A DNA stretch of 64,000 nt from Burkholderiales bacterium GJ-E10 (GTDB taxonomy: Bacteria > Pseudomonadota > Gammaproteobacteria > Burkholderiales > Burkholderiaceae_F): positions 1,379,520 through 1,443,519 of the forward strand of contig AP014683.1 in assembly GCA_000828975.1 (NCBI GenBank), given 5' to 3'. Below are positions 45,282 to 55,500 of this stretch, in pieces. Below the pieces are notes generated by a model, which had not been told where the DNA came from, ran no database searches, and worked only from the letters and a program-made list of their open reading frames with translations. The position numbers and the translations under genes were made by a program. The number at the start of each line of letters is the position of its first letter. Within the stretch, counting starts at the first letter, position 1.

Positions 45282-46042
45282 TCGACTCGCACTGTCATTT
45301 CTGTTTTCCCGAGTTGCTGGCGGACCGCGAGGCCGTGCTGGCACGCATGCGCGCGGCCGGCGTGCGCATGGCGCTCAACGTCTGCACGACCCTGCGCGAG
45401 GCGCCCCAGGTCGTGGCGTTCGCGCAGCAGCACGACGGCATCTACGCCTCGGTCGGGGTGCATCCGGACTACAACGAGGAGGCGGAGCCGGACGTTGCGA
45501 CCCTGGTCGCCGCCGCGGCAGCCGACAAGGTCGTCGCGATCGGCGAAACCGGCCTCGACTACTACCGCCTGCAGGAACCCCTGGACTGGCAGCGCGAACG
45601 GTTCCGGGTCCACATCCGTGCCGCCCGGGAGACCGGCAAGCCGCTCATCGTCCATACCCGCGCCGCCTCCGCCGACACGCTGCGGATCCTGCGCGAGGAA
45701 CGCGCCGACGAGATCGGGGGCGTGATGCACTGCTTCACCGAGAGCGCCGAGGTCGCCCGCGCGGCGCTGGACCTGGGCTTCTTCATCTCCTTTTCCGGGA
45801 TCGTCACCTTCAAGTCGGCCCAGGATCTGCGCGCGGTGGCGGCGATGATTCCCGACGACCGCTTGCTCATCGAGACCGATGCGCCATTCCTCGCGCCGGT
45901 ACCGCACCGGGGCAAGACCAACGAACCGGCATGGGTCTGCGCCGTCGCGGAAGCGCTGGCCGCCGTGCGCGGGCAGCCGCTGGCCCGGATCGAGGAATTG
46001 ACCGACCAAAACTTTCTTCGTTTATTCAATGTATTGCAGTAG
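45278..46042 (+). CDS. tatD: TatD-family metal-dependent deoxyribonuclease
   Basis: This 254-residue TIM-barrel hydrolase starts at TTG 45278 inside the PilZ stop (TTGA). Motifs: IDSHCHF (metal ligands), GETGLDYYRLQEPLDWQRE, IVHTRAASADTL, MHCFTES and IETDAPFLAPVPHRGKTNEP. All metal ligands are present. Members act in DNA repair or degradation. It closes the coupled mltG-tmk-holB-pilZ-tatD chain. Confidence 0.94.
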   Translation: MIDSHCHFCFPELLADREAVLARMRAAGVRMALNVCTTLREAPQVVAFAQQHDGIYASVGVHPDYNEEAEPDVATLVAAAAADKVVAIGETGLDYYRLQEPLDWQRERFRVHIRAARETGKPLIVHTRAASADTLRILREERADEIGGVMHCFTESAEVARAALDLGFFISFSGIVTFKSAQDLRAVAAMIPDDRLLIETDAPFLAPVPHRGKTNEPAWVCAVAEALAAVRGQPLARIEELTDQNFLRLFNVLQ

Positions 46043-46083
46043 TGTTTTGATGTTTTTCTTTAGAGACATTACTTGAAGTCGGC

Positions 46084-46797
46084 ATGCACCAGCCATCTCC
46101 CCCCGACCTTGCCTTGTGGCGCGCGGCCATGCGCTCGGAACTCATCGCCCGCCGCCAGGCGATGTCCGCGAAGGCGCACCAGGACGCCAGCCTGCGCATC
46201 AGCCTGGCGCTGCTGCGCGCGCTGCCGCAGCAAGCCGCGCAGGAAGCCGGAATGGTCGTCGGGTTCTGCTGGCCGCACCGGGGAGAATATGATCCGCGCC
46301 CGGTCCTCGACAGCCTGCGCGCGCAAGGGCTCCGCAACGCCCTGCCGGTGATCCGGCGCGAGGCCGAGCCGATGCGCTTCCGGCGTTGGGAACCCGGCGT
46401 CGCGATGGAGGAGGGGCCGTTCGGAATTGCGATGCCAAGCGGCACCGAAGAGGTCGATCCGGACCTGCTGCTCGTCCCGCTCGTGGGCTTCGGCGACGGC
46501 GGTGACCGCCTGGGGTACGGCGGCGGCTACTTCGATCGCACGCTGGCGGCCCGCACGCCGCAGCCGCTCGCGATCGGCGTGGGATTCGAGTTCGCGCACA
46601 TGGCGACGACATTCCCGCGCAGCCATGACATCCCGATGGATGCCGTGATCACCGAGGAAGCGGTCCGCTGGCGCGAAAGCGGCCACCTCCGCGCGGTCAC
46701 GCCGGCGCAGCTCCGCACCCACCTCACCGAGCTTGCGGAATCGCGACGAGCGGAGGTCCGCGCCAACGCCACGACCATCCTGCGCACCTGGGAGTGA
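46084..46797 (+). CDS. 5-formyltetrahydrofolate cyclo-ligase
   Basis: This 237-residue protein carries the family motifs LVPLVGFGDGGDRLGYGGGYFDRTLA and an N-terminal ATP-binding basic stretch MRSELIARRQAMS. It converts 5-formyl-THF to 5,10-methenyl-THF using ATP. The gene starts only 41 bases after tatD; the 6S RNA gene often found before this gene in other bacteria does not fit in that gap. Confidence 0.92.
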   Translation: MHQPSPPDLALWRAAMRSELIARRQAMSAKAHQDASLRISLALLRALPQQAAQEAGMVVGFCWPHRGEYDPRPVLDSLRAQGLRNALPVIRREAEPMRFRRWEPGVAMEEGPFGIAMPSGTEEVDPDLLLVPLVGFGDGGDRLGYGGGYFDRTLAARTPQPLAIGVGFEFAHMATTFPRSHDIPMDAVITEEAVRWRESGHLRAVTPAQLRTHLTELAESRRAEVRANATTILRTWE

Positions 46798-46924
46798 CGA
46801 GGCGCTGCCGGTGAACGCCCGGTTGACGCGCCTTCATGCCTGGTTCATCCCGATATTCGATGCTTTGGTCCGCGATCCCATTCCCATAATGGCGCGGGCG
46901 CTCCAACAATGCATCGAGGAAGTG

Positions 46925-47665
46925 ATGAACGAATACGACAAAGGATCCGGCAGACTGTCCACGTTCGGACTGGCCGCAGCAACCGCCGTCACGCTGCTGG
47001 GACTGCCACCCTCGGCAATCGCCGACGGCGCACAACCCGCGCCCCCGCCTGTCACTTCCGCATCCTTCGGCGTCGCCTTGACCGCCGGCCTCTCCGGCGT
47101 CGGCGTCGATCTCGCCCTCCCGATCAATCCGAGCTTCGGCTTGCGCGCGACGGTGTCGGGGTTGAGCCTGAGCCACAACGGAACGTACGGCACCAGCGAC
47201 GTCTGGAACGGGAACCTGAAGCTGGCGCAGTACGGCCTGCTCGGCGACTACTACCCGTTTGCCGGCAGCTTCCGCCTGACCGCAGGCGTCATCTACGATG
47301 CCAACCAACTCGACGTCAACGGCACCGCCAGCGGTACGTACACGTTCGGCGGCCAGACGTACAACGCCGGCGAGATCGGCACGGCCACCGGCACGGTGAC
47401 GTGGAACCGGTTCGCACCGTATCTCGGCATCGGCGCCGGCAACCTTGCCGGCAGTCCGGGATTCCACACCGGATTCGATCTGGGCGTGCTGTACGCCGGA
47501 CGACCGAGCGTGACGCTGACCGCGACCTGCAGCGCCGGCGCGGTGGCGTGCAACCAGTCGACCTTGAATCAGAACGTGGCCGCCGAACAGGCCAGCCTGC
47601 AGAGCGAGGCCAACAAGTTTCGCTTCTGGCCAGTGGCGCGGGTCGAGATCGGGTACGCGTTTTAA
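46925..47665 (+). CDS. Outer-membrane beta-barrel protein, OmpW-like size
   Basis: This 246-residue protein has an N-terminal signal peptide after a short charged lead (STFGLAAATAVTLLGLPPSA, cleavage near IADG). The mature chain has alternating strands with terminal aromatic residues, including LRATVSGLSLSHNGTYG, LAQYGLLGDYYPFAGSFRL and ending VARVEIGYAF; a C-terminal Phe is the outer-membrane insertion signal. It resembles small 8-stranded barrels. The two cysteines (TCSAGAVACNQ) may bond in a loop. GAGGAAG precedes the ATG at 46925. The role is unknown. Confidence 0.82.
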   Translation: MNEYDKGSGRLSTFGLAAATAVTLLGLPPSAIADGAQPAPPPVTSASFGVALTAGLSGVGVDLALPINPSFGLRATVSGLSLSHNGTYGTSDVWNGNLKLAQYGLLGDYYPFAGSFRLTAGVIYDANQLDVNGTASGTYTFGGQTYNAGEIGTATGTVTWNRFAPYLGIGAGNLAGSPGFHTGFDLGVLYAGRPSVTLTATCSAGAVACNQSTLNQNVAAEQASLQSEANKFRFWPVARVEIGYAF

Positions 47666-47697
47666 GCCGAGTCCGCGAGACGACGGCAGCGCGGACG

Positions 47698-47721
47698 CCT
47701 GCCGCGGACGACCGCGGCAGG
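47698..47721. terminator. Bidirectional stem-loop between convergent genes
   Basis: CCTGCCGCGG-ACGA-CCGCGGCAGG is a perfect 10-base-pair stem with a 4-base loop. It lies just after the outer-membrane protein gene and directly before the ppsR stop codon on the other strand. No T-run is present. Confidence 0.55.
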
Positions 47722-47722
47722 G

Positions 47723-48583
47723 CTATCCGGGCTGCCGGAGGAATTCCTGGAGGATCGTCGCGGCGATCTCCTCGATCGACTTGCTCGTCGACGACATCCA
47801 GCGCACGCCCGCGATGCGCATCAGGCGCTCCGCCTGGGCCACCTCGTAGCGACAGTTTTCCACCGACGCATAGTGGCTGTTCGGCCGCCGTTCGGTGCGG
47901 ATTTCCGCGAGGCGCTCCGGGCTGATCGACAGCCCGAAGAGCTTGGCGCGGAACGGATGCAGGGTGCCGGGCAGGGCGTCGCGCTCGAAATCGTCGGGGA
48001 TCAGGGGATAGTTCGCCGCCTTGATGCCGTACTGCATCGCCAGGTACAGGCTGGTCGGCGTCTTGCCGCTGCGCGACACACCGATCAGGATGATCTCGGC
48101 GCGCGCCAGTTCGGCCGCCGACTGGCCATCGTCGTGCGCCATCGCAAACTTGATCGCTTCGATCCGGTTCTTATAGCGCTCGGCATCCATCAGGCCATGC
48201 GATCGGCCGATGGTGTGGGTGGACCGGATCCCCAGCTCGACTTCCAGCGGCGAGACGAAACTGGCAAGCAGATCCAGCACGAGCGCGTCGGCGGCGCCGA
48301 CGATCGCGTTGATCTGCGGATCGACCAGCGTCGAGAACACCACCGGCCGCTGCCCGCTGTTCCGGTGCGCTTGATGGATGCGCGTCAGCGCCTCGTCCGC
48401 GCGTTGCGGCGAATCGACGAATGCGATGCGGTGCGTGCGCGCCTGCAGGCCGTCGAATTGCGCGAGCACGCTTTGCCCCATCGTCTCGGCCGTGACGCCG
48501 GTACCGTCGGAGACGAAGAACACGTCCCGCGCCACGGTACGGGCGGCGCCGGAGGAATCCAACGGGGTTTTGGACGAGGTCAT
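47723..48583 (-). CDS. ppsR: PEP synthase regulatory protein (bifunctional kinase/pyrophosphorylase, DUF299)
   Basis: This 286-residue protein has [20 protein letters not shown] at its start, the P-loop [20 protein letters not shown], and the C-terminal family motif [18 protein letters not shown]. It should inactivate PEP synthase by ADP-dependent phosphorylation and reactivate it by phosphate-dependent dephosphorylation. The ATG at 48583 has GGAGGGC 6 bases upstream. It is divergent from ppsA, its target enzyme. Confidence 0.95.
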   Translation of the reverse strand: MTSSKTPLDSSGAARTVARDVFFVSDGTGVTAETMGQSVLAQFDGLQARTHRIAFVDSPQRADEALTRIHQAHRNSGQRPVVFSTLVDPQINAIVGAADALVLDLLASFVSPLEVELGIRSTHTIGRSHGLMDAERYKNRIEAIKFAMAHDDGQSAAELARAEIILIGVSRSGKTPTSLYLAMQYGIKAANYPLIPDDFERDALPGTLHPFRAKLFGLSISPERLAEIRTERRPNSHYASVENCRYEVAQAERLMRIAGVRWMSSTSKSIEEIAATILQEFLRQPG

Positions 48584-48605
48584 GTCGCCCTCCTGCCGGC
48601 TTTGG

Positions 48606-48628
48606 ATAGAATGATCCGCACATTCTAT
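48606..48628. promoter_or_regulatory. Palindrome in the ppsR-ppsA divergent spacer
   Basis: ATAGAATG-N7-CATTCTAT is a perfect inverted repeat with 8-base arms, 23 bases from the ppsR ATG and 44 from the ppsA ATG. The spacer is only 88 bases, so the element must overlap one or both promoters. It could be an operator for a carbon-metabolism regulator. Confidence 0.5.
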
Positions 48629-48671
48629 TGGGTCGGCGCGACGCGTCGACCGGACCGCCAGGGAGGGATGT

Positions 48672-51059
48672 ATGCAGAGCGAACGCGACGAACTCGTACT
48701 TCCCTTGCGCAGCCTGCGCATGACCGACGTCGATCGGGTCGGCGGCAAGAATGCCTCGCTGGGCGAAATGTTGAGTCAGCTCGAGACCCGGGGCCTGCGC
48801 GTCCCCGATGGTTTCGCGACGACCGCGCACGCATTTCGGGAATTTCTCGATGCCAACGATCTGACCGAGCGGATCGCACGCCGCCTCGACGGCGTTTCCG
48901 CCGAAGACATTCCGGCCTTGACCGCGGCCGGCGCCGAAGTCCGGCAATGGATCGCGGCCGGACGATTCCCCCCGGACTTCGAACAGGCGATCCGCCGGTT
49001 CTATGCCGATCTGGAAGCGCAGGCCGGGGCGGACTGTTCGGTGGCCGTGCGCTCGAGCGCCACCGCCGAAGACCTGCCCCAGGCATCCTTCGCCGGGCAG
49101 CAGGAGACCTATCTCCACGTGCGCGGGATCGATTCCGTGCTCGCGCGCATCCGCGAGGTCTTCGCCTCGCTCTACAACGACCGCGCGATCTCCTACCGTA
49201 TCCACCAGGGATTCGCGCACGACAAGGTCGCCCTGTCGGCGGCGGTGCAGCGCATGGTGCGCAGCGACCTGGCCGCGTCGGGGGTGATGTTCACGCTCGA
49301 CACGGAATCCGGGTTTCGCGACGTCGTGTTCGTGACCGCGAGCTACGGCCTGGGCGAGATGGTGGTGCAGGGCGCGGTCAATCCCGACGAGTTCTACGTC
49401 CACAAGCCCATGCTGGCGGCGGGCAAGTTCCCGATCGTGCGGCGCAGCCTGGGTTCGAAGCTGGTCAAGATGATCTACGCCGAACCGCCCGGCGCCGACG
49501 GCCGCAGCGTGCGCACCGTGGACGTACCCGAGGCCGACCGCCACCGGTTCTCGCTCACCGACGACGACGTGCTCGAACTGGCGCGCTACGCCGTGGCCAT
49601 CGAGGACCATTACGGCCGCCCGATGGACATCGAATGGGGCAAGGATGGCGCCGACGGCCGCATCTACATCCTGCAGGCGCGCCCCGAGACGGTTAAATCG
49701 CAGGCCCGCGAAGAGACCCAGCTGCGCTACCGCATCCGCAACGCCGCCGGCGCGCAGGTGCTCGCGAGCGGGCGGGCGATCGGGCAGAAGATCGGCTCGG
49801 GAACCGTCCGCGTCGTCGCCGACGCATCGCACATGAATCTGGTGCAGGCCGGGGACGTCCTGGTCACCGGCATGACGGATCCGGATTGGGAGCCCGTCAT
49901 GAAACGCGCCGCCGCGATCGTCACCGACCGCGGCGGCCGCACCTGCCACGCGGCGATCATCGCCCGCGAGCTGGGCATCCCCGCCGTCGTGGGCTGCGGC
50001 AACGCGACGGAGACGCTGGCCGACGCGGGCGAGGTCACGGTGAGCTGCGCCGAGGGCGACACCGGCCACGTCTACCGCGGTCGCCTCGACGTCGAAGCGG
50101 AGACAGTGCGCCGCGGCGCGCTGCCGGAAATCGGCGTGAAGATCATGCTCAACGTCGGCAACCCGCAGCTGGCCTTCGATTTCCAATCGCTGCCGAACCA
50201 TGGTGTCGGACTCGCCCGCCTCGAGTTCATCATCAACAATCACATCGGCGTCCACCCCAAGGCGGTGCTCGCCTACCCGGACCTGGACGACTCGCTCAAG
50301 AGCGCGGTGGAACGCCTGTCCTACGGCCACGCCGATCCGCGCGACTTCTTTACCCGCCGCATGGCGGAAGGCATCGCCACCATCGCCTGCGCGTTCTGGC
50401 CCAAGCCGGTGATCGTGCGCATGTCGGACTTCAAGAGCAACGAGTACAGCAAGCTCATCGGCGGCGCGCGCTACGAGCCCTCGGAAGAAAACCCGATGCT
50501 GGGATTCCGCGGCGCCTCGCGTTACATCGCCCCGAGCTTCGCCGACTGCTTCGCCCTCGAGTGCCAAGCGCTCAAGCGGGTGCGCGAGACGATGGGCCTC
50601 ACCAACGTCGAAATCATGATCCCGTTCGTGCGCACCCTGCACGAGGCCCGGCGGGTGACCGAACTGCTGGCGGAACACGGCCTGCGTCGCGGCGAAAACG
50701 GCCTGCGCCTCATCATGATGTGCGAGATTCCGTCGAACGCCCTGCTGGCCGAGGAGTTCCTGCAGTACTTCGACGGGTTTTCGATCGGATCCAACGATCT
50801 CACCCAGCTCACGCTGGGCGTCGACCGCGATTCGGCCCTGGTGGCGGACGCCTTCGATGAGCGGGATCCCGCGGTGAAGGCGCTGCTGGCGCGGGCGATT
50901 TCCGCATGCAACGCGCTGGGGAAATACGTCGGAATCTGCGGCCAGGGGCCATCCGACCACCCCGATCTGGCGCAATGGTTGATGGAGCAGGGGATCGGCT
51001 CGATCTCCCTCAATCCGGATTCCGTGGTCGAGACCTGGAACCGTCTCGCCGGGCGCTGA
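48672..51059 (+). CDS. ppsA: Phosphoenolpyruvate synthase
   Basis: This 795-residue protein converts pyruvate, ATP and water to PEP, AMP and phosphate. The N-terminal ATP-grasp region has [12 protein letters not shown] and [20 protein letters not shown]. The central swivelling domain carries [21 protein letters not shown] with the phosphorylated histidine. The C-terminal PEP-binding domain ends with [17 protein letters not shown] and the catalytic Cys in [12 protein letters not shown]. All key residues are present. GGGAGG precedes the ATG. It is divergent from its regulator ppsR. Confidence 0.97.
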   Translation: MQSERDELVLPLRSLRMTDVDRVGGKNASLGEMLSQLETRGLRVPDGFATTAHAFREFLDANDLTERIARRLDGVSAEDIPALTAAGAEVRQWIAAGRFPPDFEQAIRRFYADLEAQAGADCSVAVRSSATAEDLPQASFAGQQETYLHVRGIDSVLARIREVFASLYNDRAISYRIHQGFAHDKVALSAAVQRMVRSDLAASGVMFTLDTESGFRDVVFVTASYGLGEMVVQGAVNPDEFYVHKPMLAAGKFPIVRRSLGSKLVKMIYAEPPGADGRSVRTVDVPEADRHRFSLTDDDVLELARYAVAIEDHYGRPMDIEWGKDGADGRIYILQARPETVKSQAREETQLRYRIRNAAGAQVLASGRAIGQKIGSGTVRVVADASHMNLVQAGDVLVTGMTDPDWEPVMKRAAAIVTDRGGRTCHAAIIARELGIPAVVGCGNATETLADAGEVTVSCAEGDTGHVYRGRLDVEAETVRRGALPEIGVKIMLNVGNPQLAFDFQSLPNHGVGLARLEFIINNHIGVHPKAVLAYPDLDDSLKSAVERLSYGHADPRDFFTRRMAEGIATIACAFWPKPVIVRMSDFKSNEYSKLIGGARYEPSEENPMLGFRGASRYIAPSFADCFALECQALKRVRETMGLTNVEIMIPFVRTLHEARRVTELLAEHGLRRGENGLRLIMMCEIPSNALLAEEFLQYFDGFSIGSNDLTQLTLGVDRDSALVADAFDERDPAVKALLARAISACNALGKYVGICGQGPSDHPDLAQWLMEQGIGSISLNPDSVVETWNRLAGR

Positions 51060-51442
51060 CTCGCGGCGGGCCGGGCCGCAATGCGGGCGCGATACGGTGA
51101 AATTGGTGTGCGACTTATTTTTCGCTCACTCTTATACTAAGTCCGTTGGCGCCGGCAATCGCAGACATCACACCATCGTTCGCGCATCGAGCGTGGCGGG
51201 TTGGCGATGGTTCGCCTATTCCCCCTTAAATAGGGGGGATTCAGGGCGCCCTCGTGGTGCGTTCCGCCACAGCTTCCCCGCTTTTTCGACCGCCCCGAAA
51301 AAATTCGCCAAATTTTCGCTTGACGAAACTACGCGACGAACTCCACACTAACCGATTGTCTAGGACGCAATTCGGCGTCTGCAAATTCGCGAAGTCAGTA
51401 ATCGACACAGACTTTGTGGATATGGTTCCTTCTGGAGTGTGC
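51060..51442. promoter_or_regulatory. Regulatory-looking spacer upstream of the SapC gene
   Basis: This 383-base spacer is clearly AT-richer than the flanking genes. At 51221-51237 it has CCCCCT-TAAAT-AGGGGG, a perfect inverted repeat with 6-base arms. TTGACG at 51320-51325 could be a -35 box, but no good -10 follows. No gene is recognised. GGAG lies 8 bases before the SapC ATG at 51443. Confidence 0.45.
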
Positions 51443-52252
51443 ATGAGCGCGAACCCACTGTTCTATCAATCCGTGATTCCTCTGAATCGGGAAACGCATC
51501 GGGAAATGGCCATCGTGGATTCCGAGGAGCGGTACGGTTTCGCCCGGGGGACACACGTCATTCCGGCCGTTGTCGATGAATTCGCGGCCGCGCTTTCCCA
51601 TCTGCCGATCGTGTTCGCGCCGTCTTCGCCGCATCCGAGCCCGGTTTTCCTGGTCGGCGTCCGCCCGGCGCAAAACCTGTTCATCGATCACGCCGGACGC
51701 TGGATGGGGAACTATCTGCCGGCATTCGTGCGCCGCTACCCCTTCATGCGGGGAACGATCAACGGCGGCGACCCCATCACCTGCGTCGATGAAAAGAGCG
51801 ACCTGTGGGGCGCGAGCTCCGGTGTGCGTCTCTTTGACGCCGATGGGGGTGAGACCCCGTTCCTGCGCAATCGCATCGAGCTGGTCGACCAGTACTACGT
51901 TTCCGCCAGGAAGACGGAACGCTTCGTTGCACTCATCGCCGAGCTCGGCCTGCTGCGGCAGGTGACGATCGAAACCAATGTAGGCAAGGAAGCCAGCTCG
52001 GTCATCCACGGATTCATGACGATCGACGAGGAAAAGCTCAAGCAGTTGCCGGATCAAGACTTCGTGCGACTTCGGGCAGACGGCTTTCTGGGCGCGATCT
52101 ACGCGCACCTGTTCAGTCTTCGTTCGCTCGATGTACTGCGCAGGATGATCGTCGAAGCACCGGATCGCGCTGGGAGCTCCGGCGAACCGGAGTTCGCCGC
52201 GGACATGCAAGGCCCGACCGGATCGAGGAAATCGGCGAAGCGCGGCGGATAG
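51443..52252 (+). CDS. SapC-family protein
   Basis: This 269-residue protein begins MSANPLFYQSVIPLNRETHR, with FARGTHVIPAVVDEFAAALS, PIVFAPSSPHPSPVFLVGVR and WMGNYLPAFVRRYPF, the PF07277 SapC pattern. The name comes from the S-layer gene set of Campylobacter fetus, but its biochemical role is unsettled. There is no signal peptide. The ATG at 51443 is chosen because GGAG lies 8 bases upstream; the frame remains open to 51254 without family similarity. It is followed 262 bases later by the giant adhesin, so a role in surface-protein display is plausible but unproven. Confidence 0.9.
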   Translation: MSANPLFYQSVIPLNRETHREMAIVDSEERYGFARGTHVIPAVVDEFAAALSHLPIVFAPSSPHPSPVFLVGVRPAQNLFIDHAGRWMGNYLPAFVRRYPFMRGTINGGDPITCVDEKSDLWGASSGVRLFDADGGETPFLRNRIELVDQYYVSARKTERFVALIAELGLLRQVTIETNVGKEASSVIHGFMTIDEEKLKQLPDQDFVRLRADGFLGAIYAHLFSLRSLDVLRRMIVEAPDRAGSSGEPEFAADMQGPTGSRKSAKRGG

Positions 52253-52514
52253 GCGAAGAATAGATAGGCGAAAAATATCAAACAGCATCGCCTTGCAGGA
52301 TCGTAGGAAGTTCCGGGTCCGGTTTTGAGAGGGCCGGCCCGGTGTCTCGTTCATTCGAGGCTGTGTCAATCATTCGGAATCGGGACCGAGGGGAGCGGTT
52401 GTGCGGAGAACGACAAGATCGAATGCGCCGACAGGCCGCGGGAATCGCCACAGCGCGCGGAAATCCTGGCAGACATCGGGATCCCGCGCCGCGGAAACGG
52501 CGTTCTCCGGAACG
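52253..52514. other. Spacer between SapC and the adhesin gene
   Basis: A 10-base direct repeat GATAGGCGAA occurs at 52248-52257 (over the SapC stop) and 52263-52272. The adhesin frame is open from 52329, with a GTG at 52401, but signal-peptide features begin only at the ATG at 52515. No clear promoter or hairpin terminator is seen. Confidence 0.4.
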
Positions 52515-55500
52515 ATGATTCGCGATCTGGTCCGCAGCCTGTTCCCCAAGCCCGGAGCGTTCCAGTACTCGGCGCTTGTTCCCGCGGCATTGGCGATGCT
52601 CACCCCCGCGCGCGCCTGGGCCGCCGGCCCGGTGGCCGGCAACGCGGCAGCCCGATCGGCGATCATCGCCGACGGACGGACCAACACGGTCGTCACGAGC
52701 GTCGGCAACGTGACGAACATCACCTCCGGAACGGTCCGCGGCGGGGTGGGATACAACTCGTTTCAGAGCTTCTTCCTGGCGTACGGCGACAAGGCGAACC
52801 TCTACGTTCCGAGTAACGCCGGCATGCTGGTGAACATCGTTCGCGCGGGGCCGGTGAATATCCGAGGCATCCTCACCTCGTATCAAAACGGGGCCATCGG
52901 CGGCGACATCGTTTTTGCGGATTCCTATGGCTTGATCGTCGGCCGCACCGGCGTCGTCGATGTCGGTAGCTTCACGGCCATAACACCGACCCCTGCAGTC
53001 CTCAACGATCTGGTCGACGCTTCCGGGCGAGTCAATGGCGCGCTCGCCGCGAAGCTGCTTGTCGGCGACGTGCCGTTGTCGAGCGACGGCTCGGTGGTGG
53101 TTCGGGGTGCGGTGCTGGCAAAGAATGGGGTCCGGATCTTTTCCGGCAATATTCAGGTTGGCGAGGCCGGATCGGAAAGCGCGGACGTGGCGCAACACGA
53201 CGCGCTGTTCCAGGCGACCGTGAACACCGCCGGGCTGATCGAGGGTGGCGCGATCGTGTCGACGGGCGGCGCGATCGAGATCGTCGCGGCCAACGCCGTC
53301 ACCGTCAGCGGAACCCTGCGTGCTCCCGCTTCCCACGCCCATCCGGGCGGCGTTTCGATCGCCGCTGGAGGAAATGTCGGGATCTCCGGACGGATCTCCG
53401 CCAATGGCACGGCCGGCGTGAACGCCGGCAACATTTCCATCACCGCCGGCCACGACATCCAGATCGCCGGGACGGCGGTGCTGAGTGCCGCCGGAAAAGG
53501 CGAGCAGTCCAACGGCGGCACGATCGCGGTCCAAGCCGGAAACGATCTCACGGCGGCCGACGGCGCGAGCCTGGCTGCCGAAGGCGGGTCCAGCGGCAAC
53601 GCCGGCACGGTCGAGCTCAACGCGAAGAACGCGGCGTCGATCGGCAATCTGTCGATCGACCTCGGCGCCACGAATGGGAGCGCGGGGGCTCTGCTCATCG
53701 ACCCGGGAACGATCACCGTCGACAGTACCAACGATGGGATGTACAAAAACACGAACGGCATCGCGGTCACCCTGACGGCGAGCCAGTCGATCACCATCGC
53801 CAACGGCGGCGTGATCGATACCGTGGCATCCTCGGGAAACAGCGGCGACATTTCCCTTACGGCACCGTCGATCGACATCCAGGGCGGCGCGACCTTGCAG
53901 GCCGGAGCGGGATCGACGGCCGGAAACATCACGTTGACCGCGACCGCGACCCAAGCGGCGCCGACGGCGCAGATTGCGATCGGCGACAACAGCGGCTTGG
54001 GCGCAACCGTCAAGGGGGGAAACATCACCCTCCTGGCAAGTTCGACGCTTTCCTCGTCATACGATCATGCGACGATCACGGTCGAGAACGCCCAAGTCCA
54101 GGCAGCCGGCGGATTGATCGCGACCGCCACAGCCATCGGCGGAACGACGGTCACCGGGGTTGCGGCGTCGGCCTCTGCCGACGTTCTGGCGCAGGTTCGA
54201 TTGCTCGGCAGCGCGAATGTCTCGTCGGCGGGCGATATGACCTTGACCGCCTCGGCGCAGACGACTGCCGGCGCAACCGGGCAGGTTCCCTCCGTGGTAT
54301 CGCTGCCCGCGGATGCGGCGGTCGCGGTGAGCAACGTGACCAGCATCGCCACGGTGGAAGTCGGCGGATCATCCACCGTCGACACCGGGAACACAAGCAG
54401 TGTCCTGAGTCTCAGCGCCACCAACACCGTGGCTTCCAGCGCGATCGCCGATGCCTCGGGCGCCGCCGGCGGCGCCGCGGTTGCGGTCAACATCGGCGAC
54501 GTCGAGACCACGGCCAAAATCGACGGCGCAGCAAAGGTCACCGCGGCGGGCGCGCTGAAGCTGGGCGGGACCACCACGGTCACGCAGACCACGGACGCGA
54601 AGGCATCCCAGGGTGGCGCGGCGGCCACACCGGGAACCGGCAGCGCAGCAGCGCAATGGCTCACCGATCCTCGGTTCGCGCCATACCTCACACAGGGCGG
54701 AAGCAGCGTGACCGGCGCAGCAGCCCTCGCGCTTGGCAAGCTGACGTCGACGACCACGGTGACGATGTCGTCGACGAACCAGGCGACGGTGGGAGGAGCC
54801 TTGTCGTTGCAGGGCACCGCGACGAATGGTTCGTCCGTCAACGCGGACGGTTCCTCGGTGACGCCGGGCAATGGCACGGTGGGAATCGGCGCAGCGGTCG
54901 CGCTGGACCTTGCGCGCGTCGCCAATGATGCGACGGTGGCCCAGGACGTGCACGCCGGGAGCATGACGATTTCGGCACTGGCGAGCGGAGGCGCGAGCCA
55001 GAACACCTTCGACACGAGCGCGACGTCGGGAATCGGTGCGTCCGATGTCGGGGTGGCAGGGGCCTTCGCGGCCAATCTGGTGGACAGCGAATCGGTGGCG
55101 ACGGTGGCGTCGGGGACGGTGACGCTGACGGGCGGATCGCTGGGGCTGAGTTCGGACGATCTGAGTTCGAGCACGGTGGCGGCGCTGCCCGCAGGTAGCG
55201 GCGCGGGCGGGGGCTCGGTCGGGGTCGGCGCGTCGGTGGGACTGAACATCGTGGCGACGCGATCGCAGGCGACGCTGGCCGACGGGGTGACGGTGAGCGG
55301 GGCGGGGCCGGTGTCGCTGAGCGCCTTGGGCACCCATGTGGTGACCACGCAGGCCGACCAGGGTGCGGCCGGCGGCGTGGCGGTGACGCCGGTGGTGGCG
55401 GTCTCGGTGGTCAACGATCAGACGCAGGCGTCGATCGGCGCGCTGGTGGGCGGGCTGTCGGCAAGCGGCGACGTGACGGTGAGCGCGCAGCAGACGGCGA

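Noticed and set aside
46043..46083. Possible 6S RNA before the 5-formyltetrahydrofolate cyclo-ligase gene
   Set aside because: The association is common elsewhere, but only 41 bases separate tatD from this gene, too short for 6S RNA.
48171..50975. A minus-strand frame of 934 codons across ppsA
   Set aside because: Antisense to well-conserved PEP synthase motifs; no domain of its own.
52278..53954. A minus-strand open frame of 558 codons near the adhesin start
   Set aside because: Antisense to the signal peptide and secretion domain of the adhesin; no recognisable domain.
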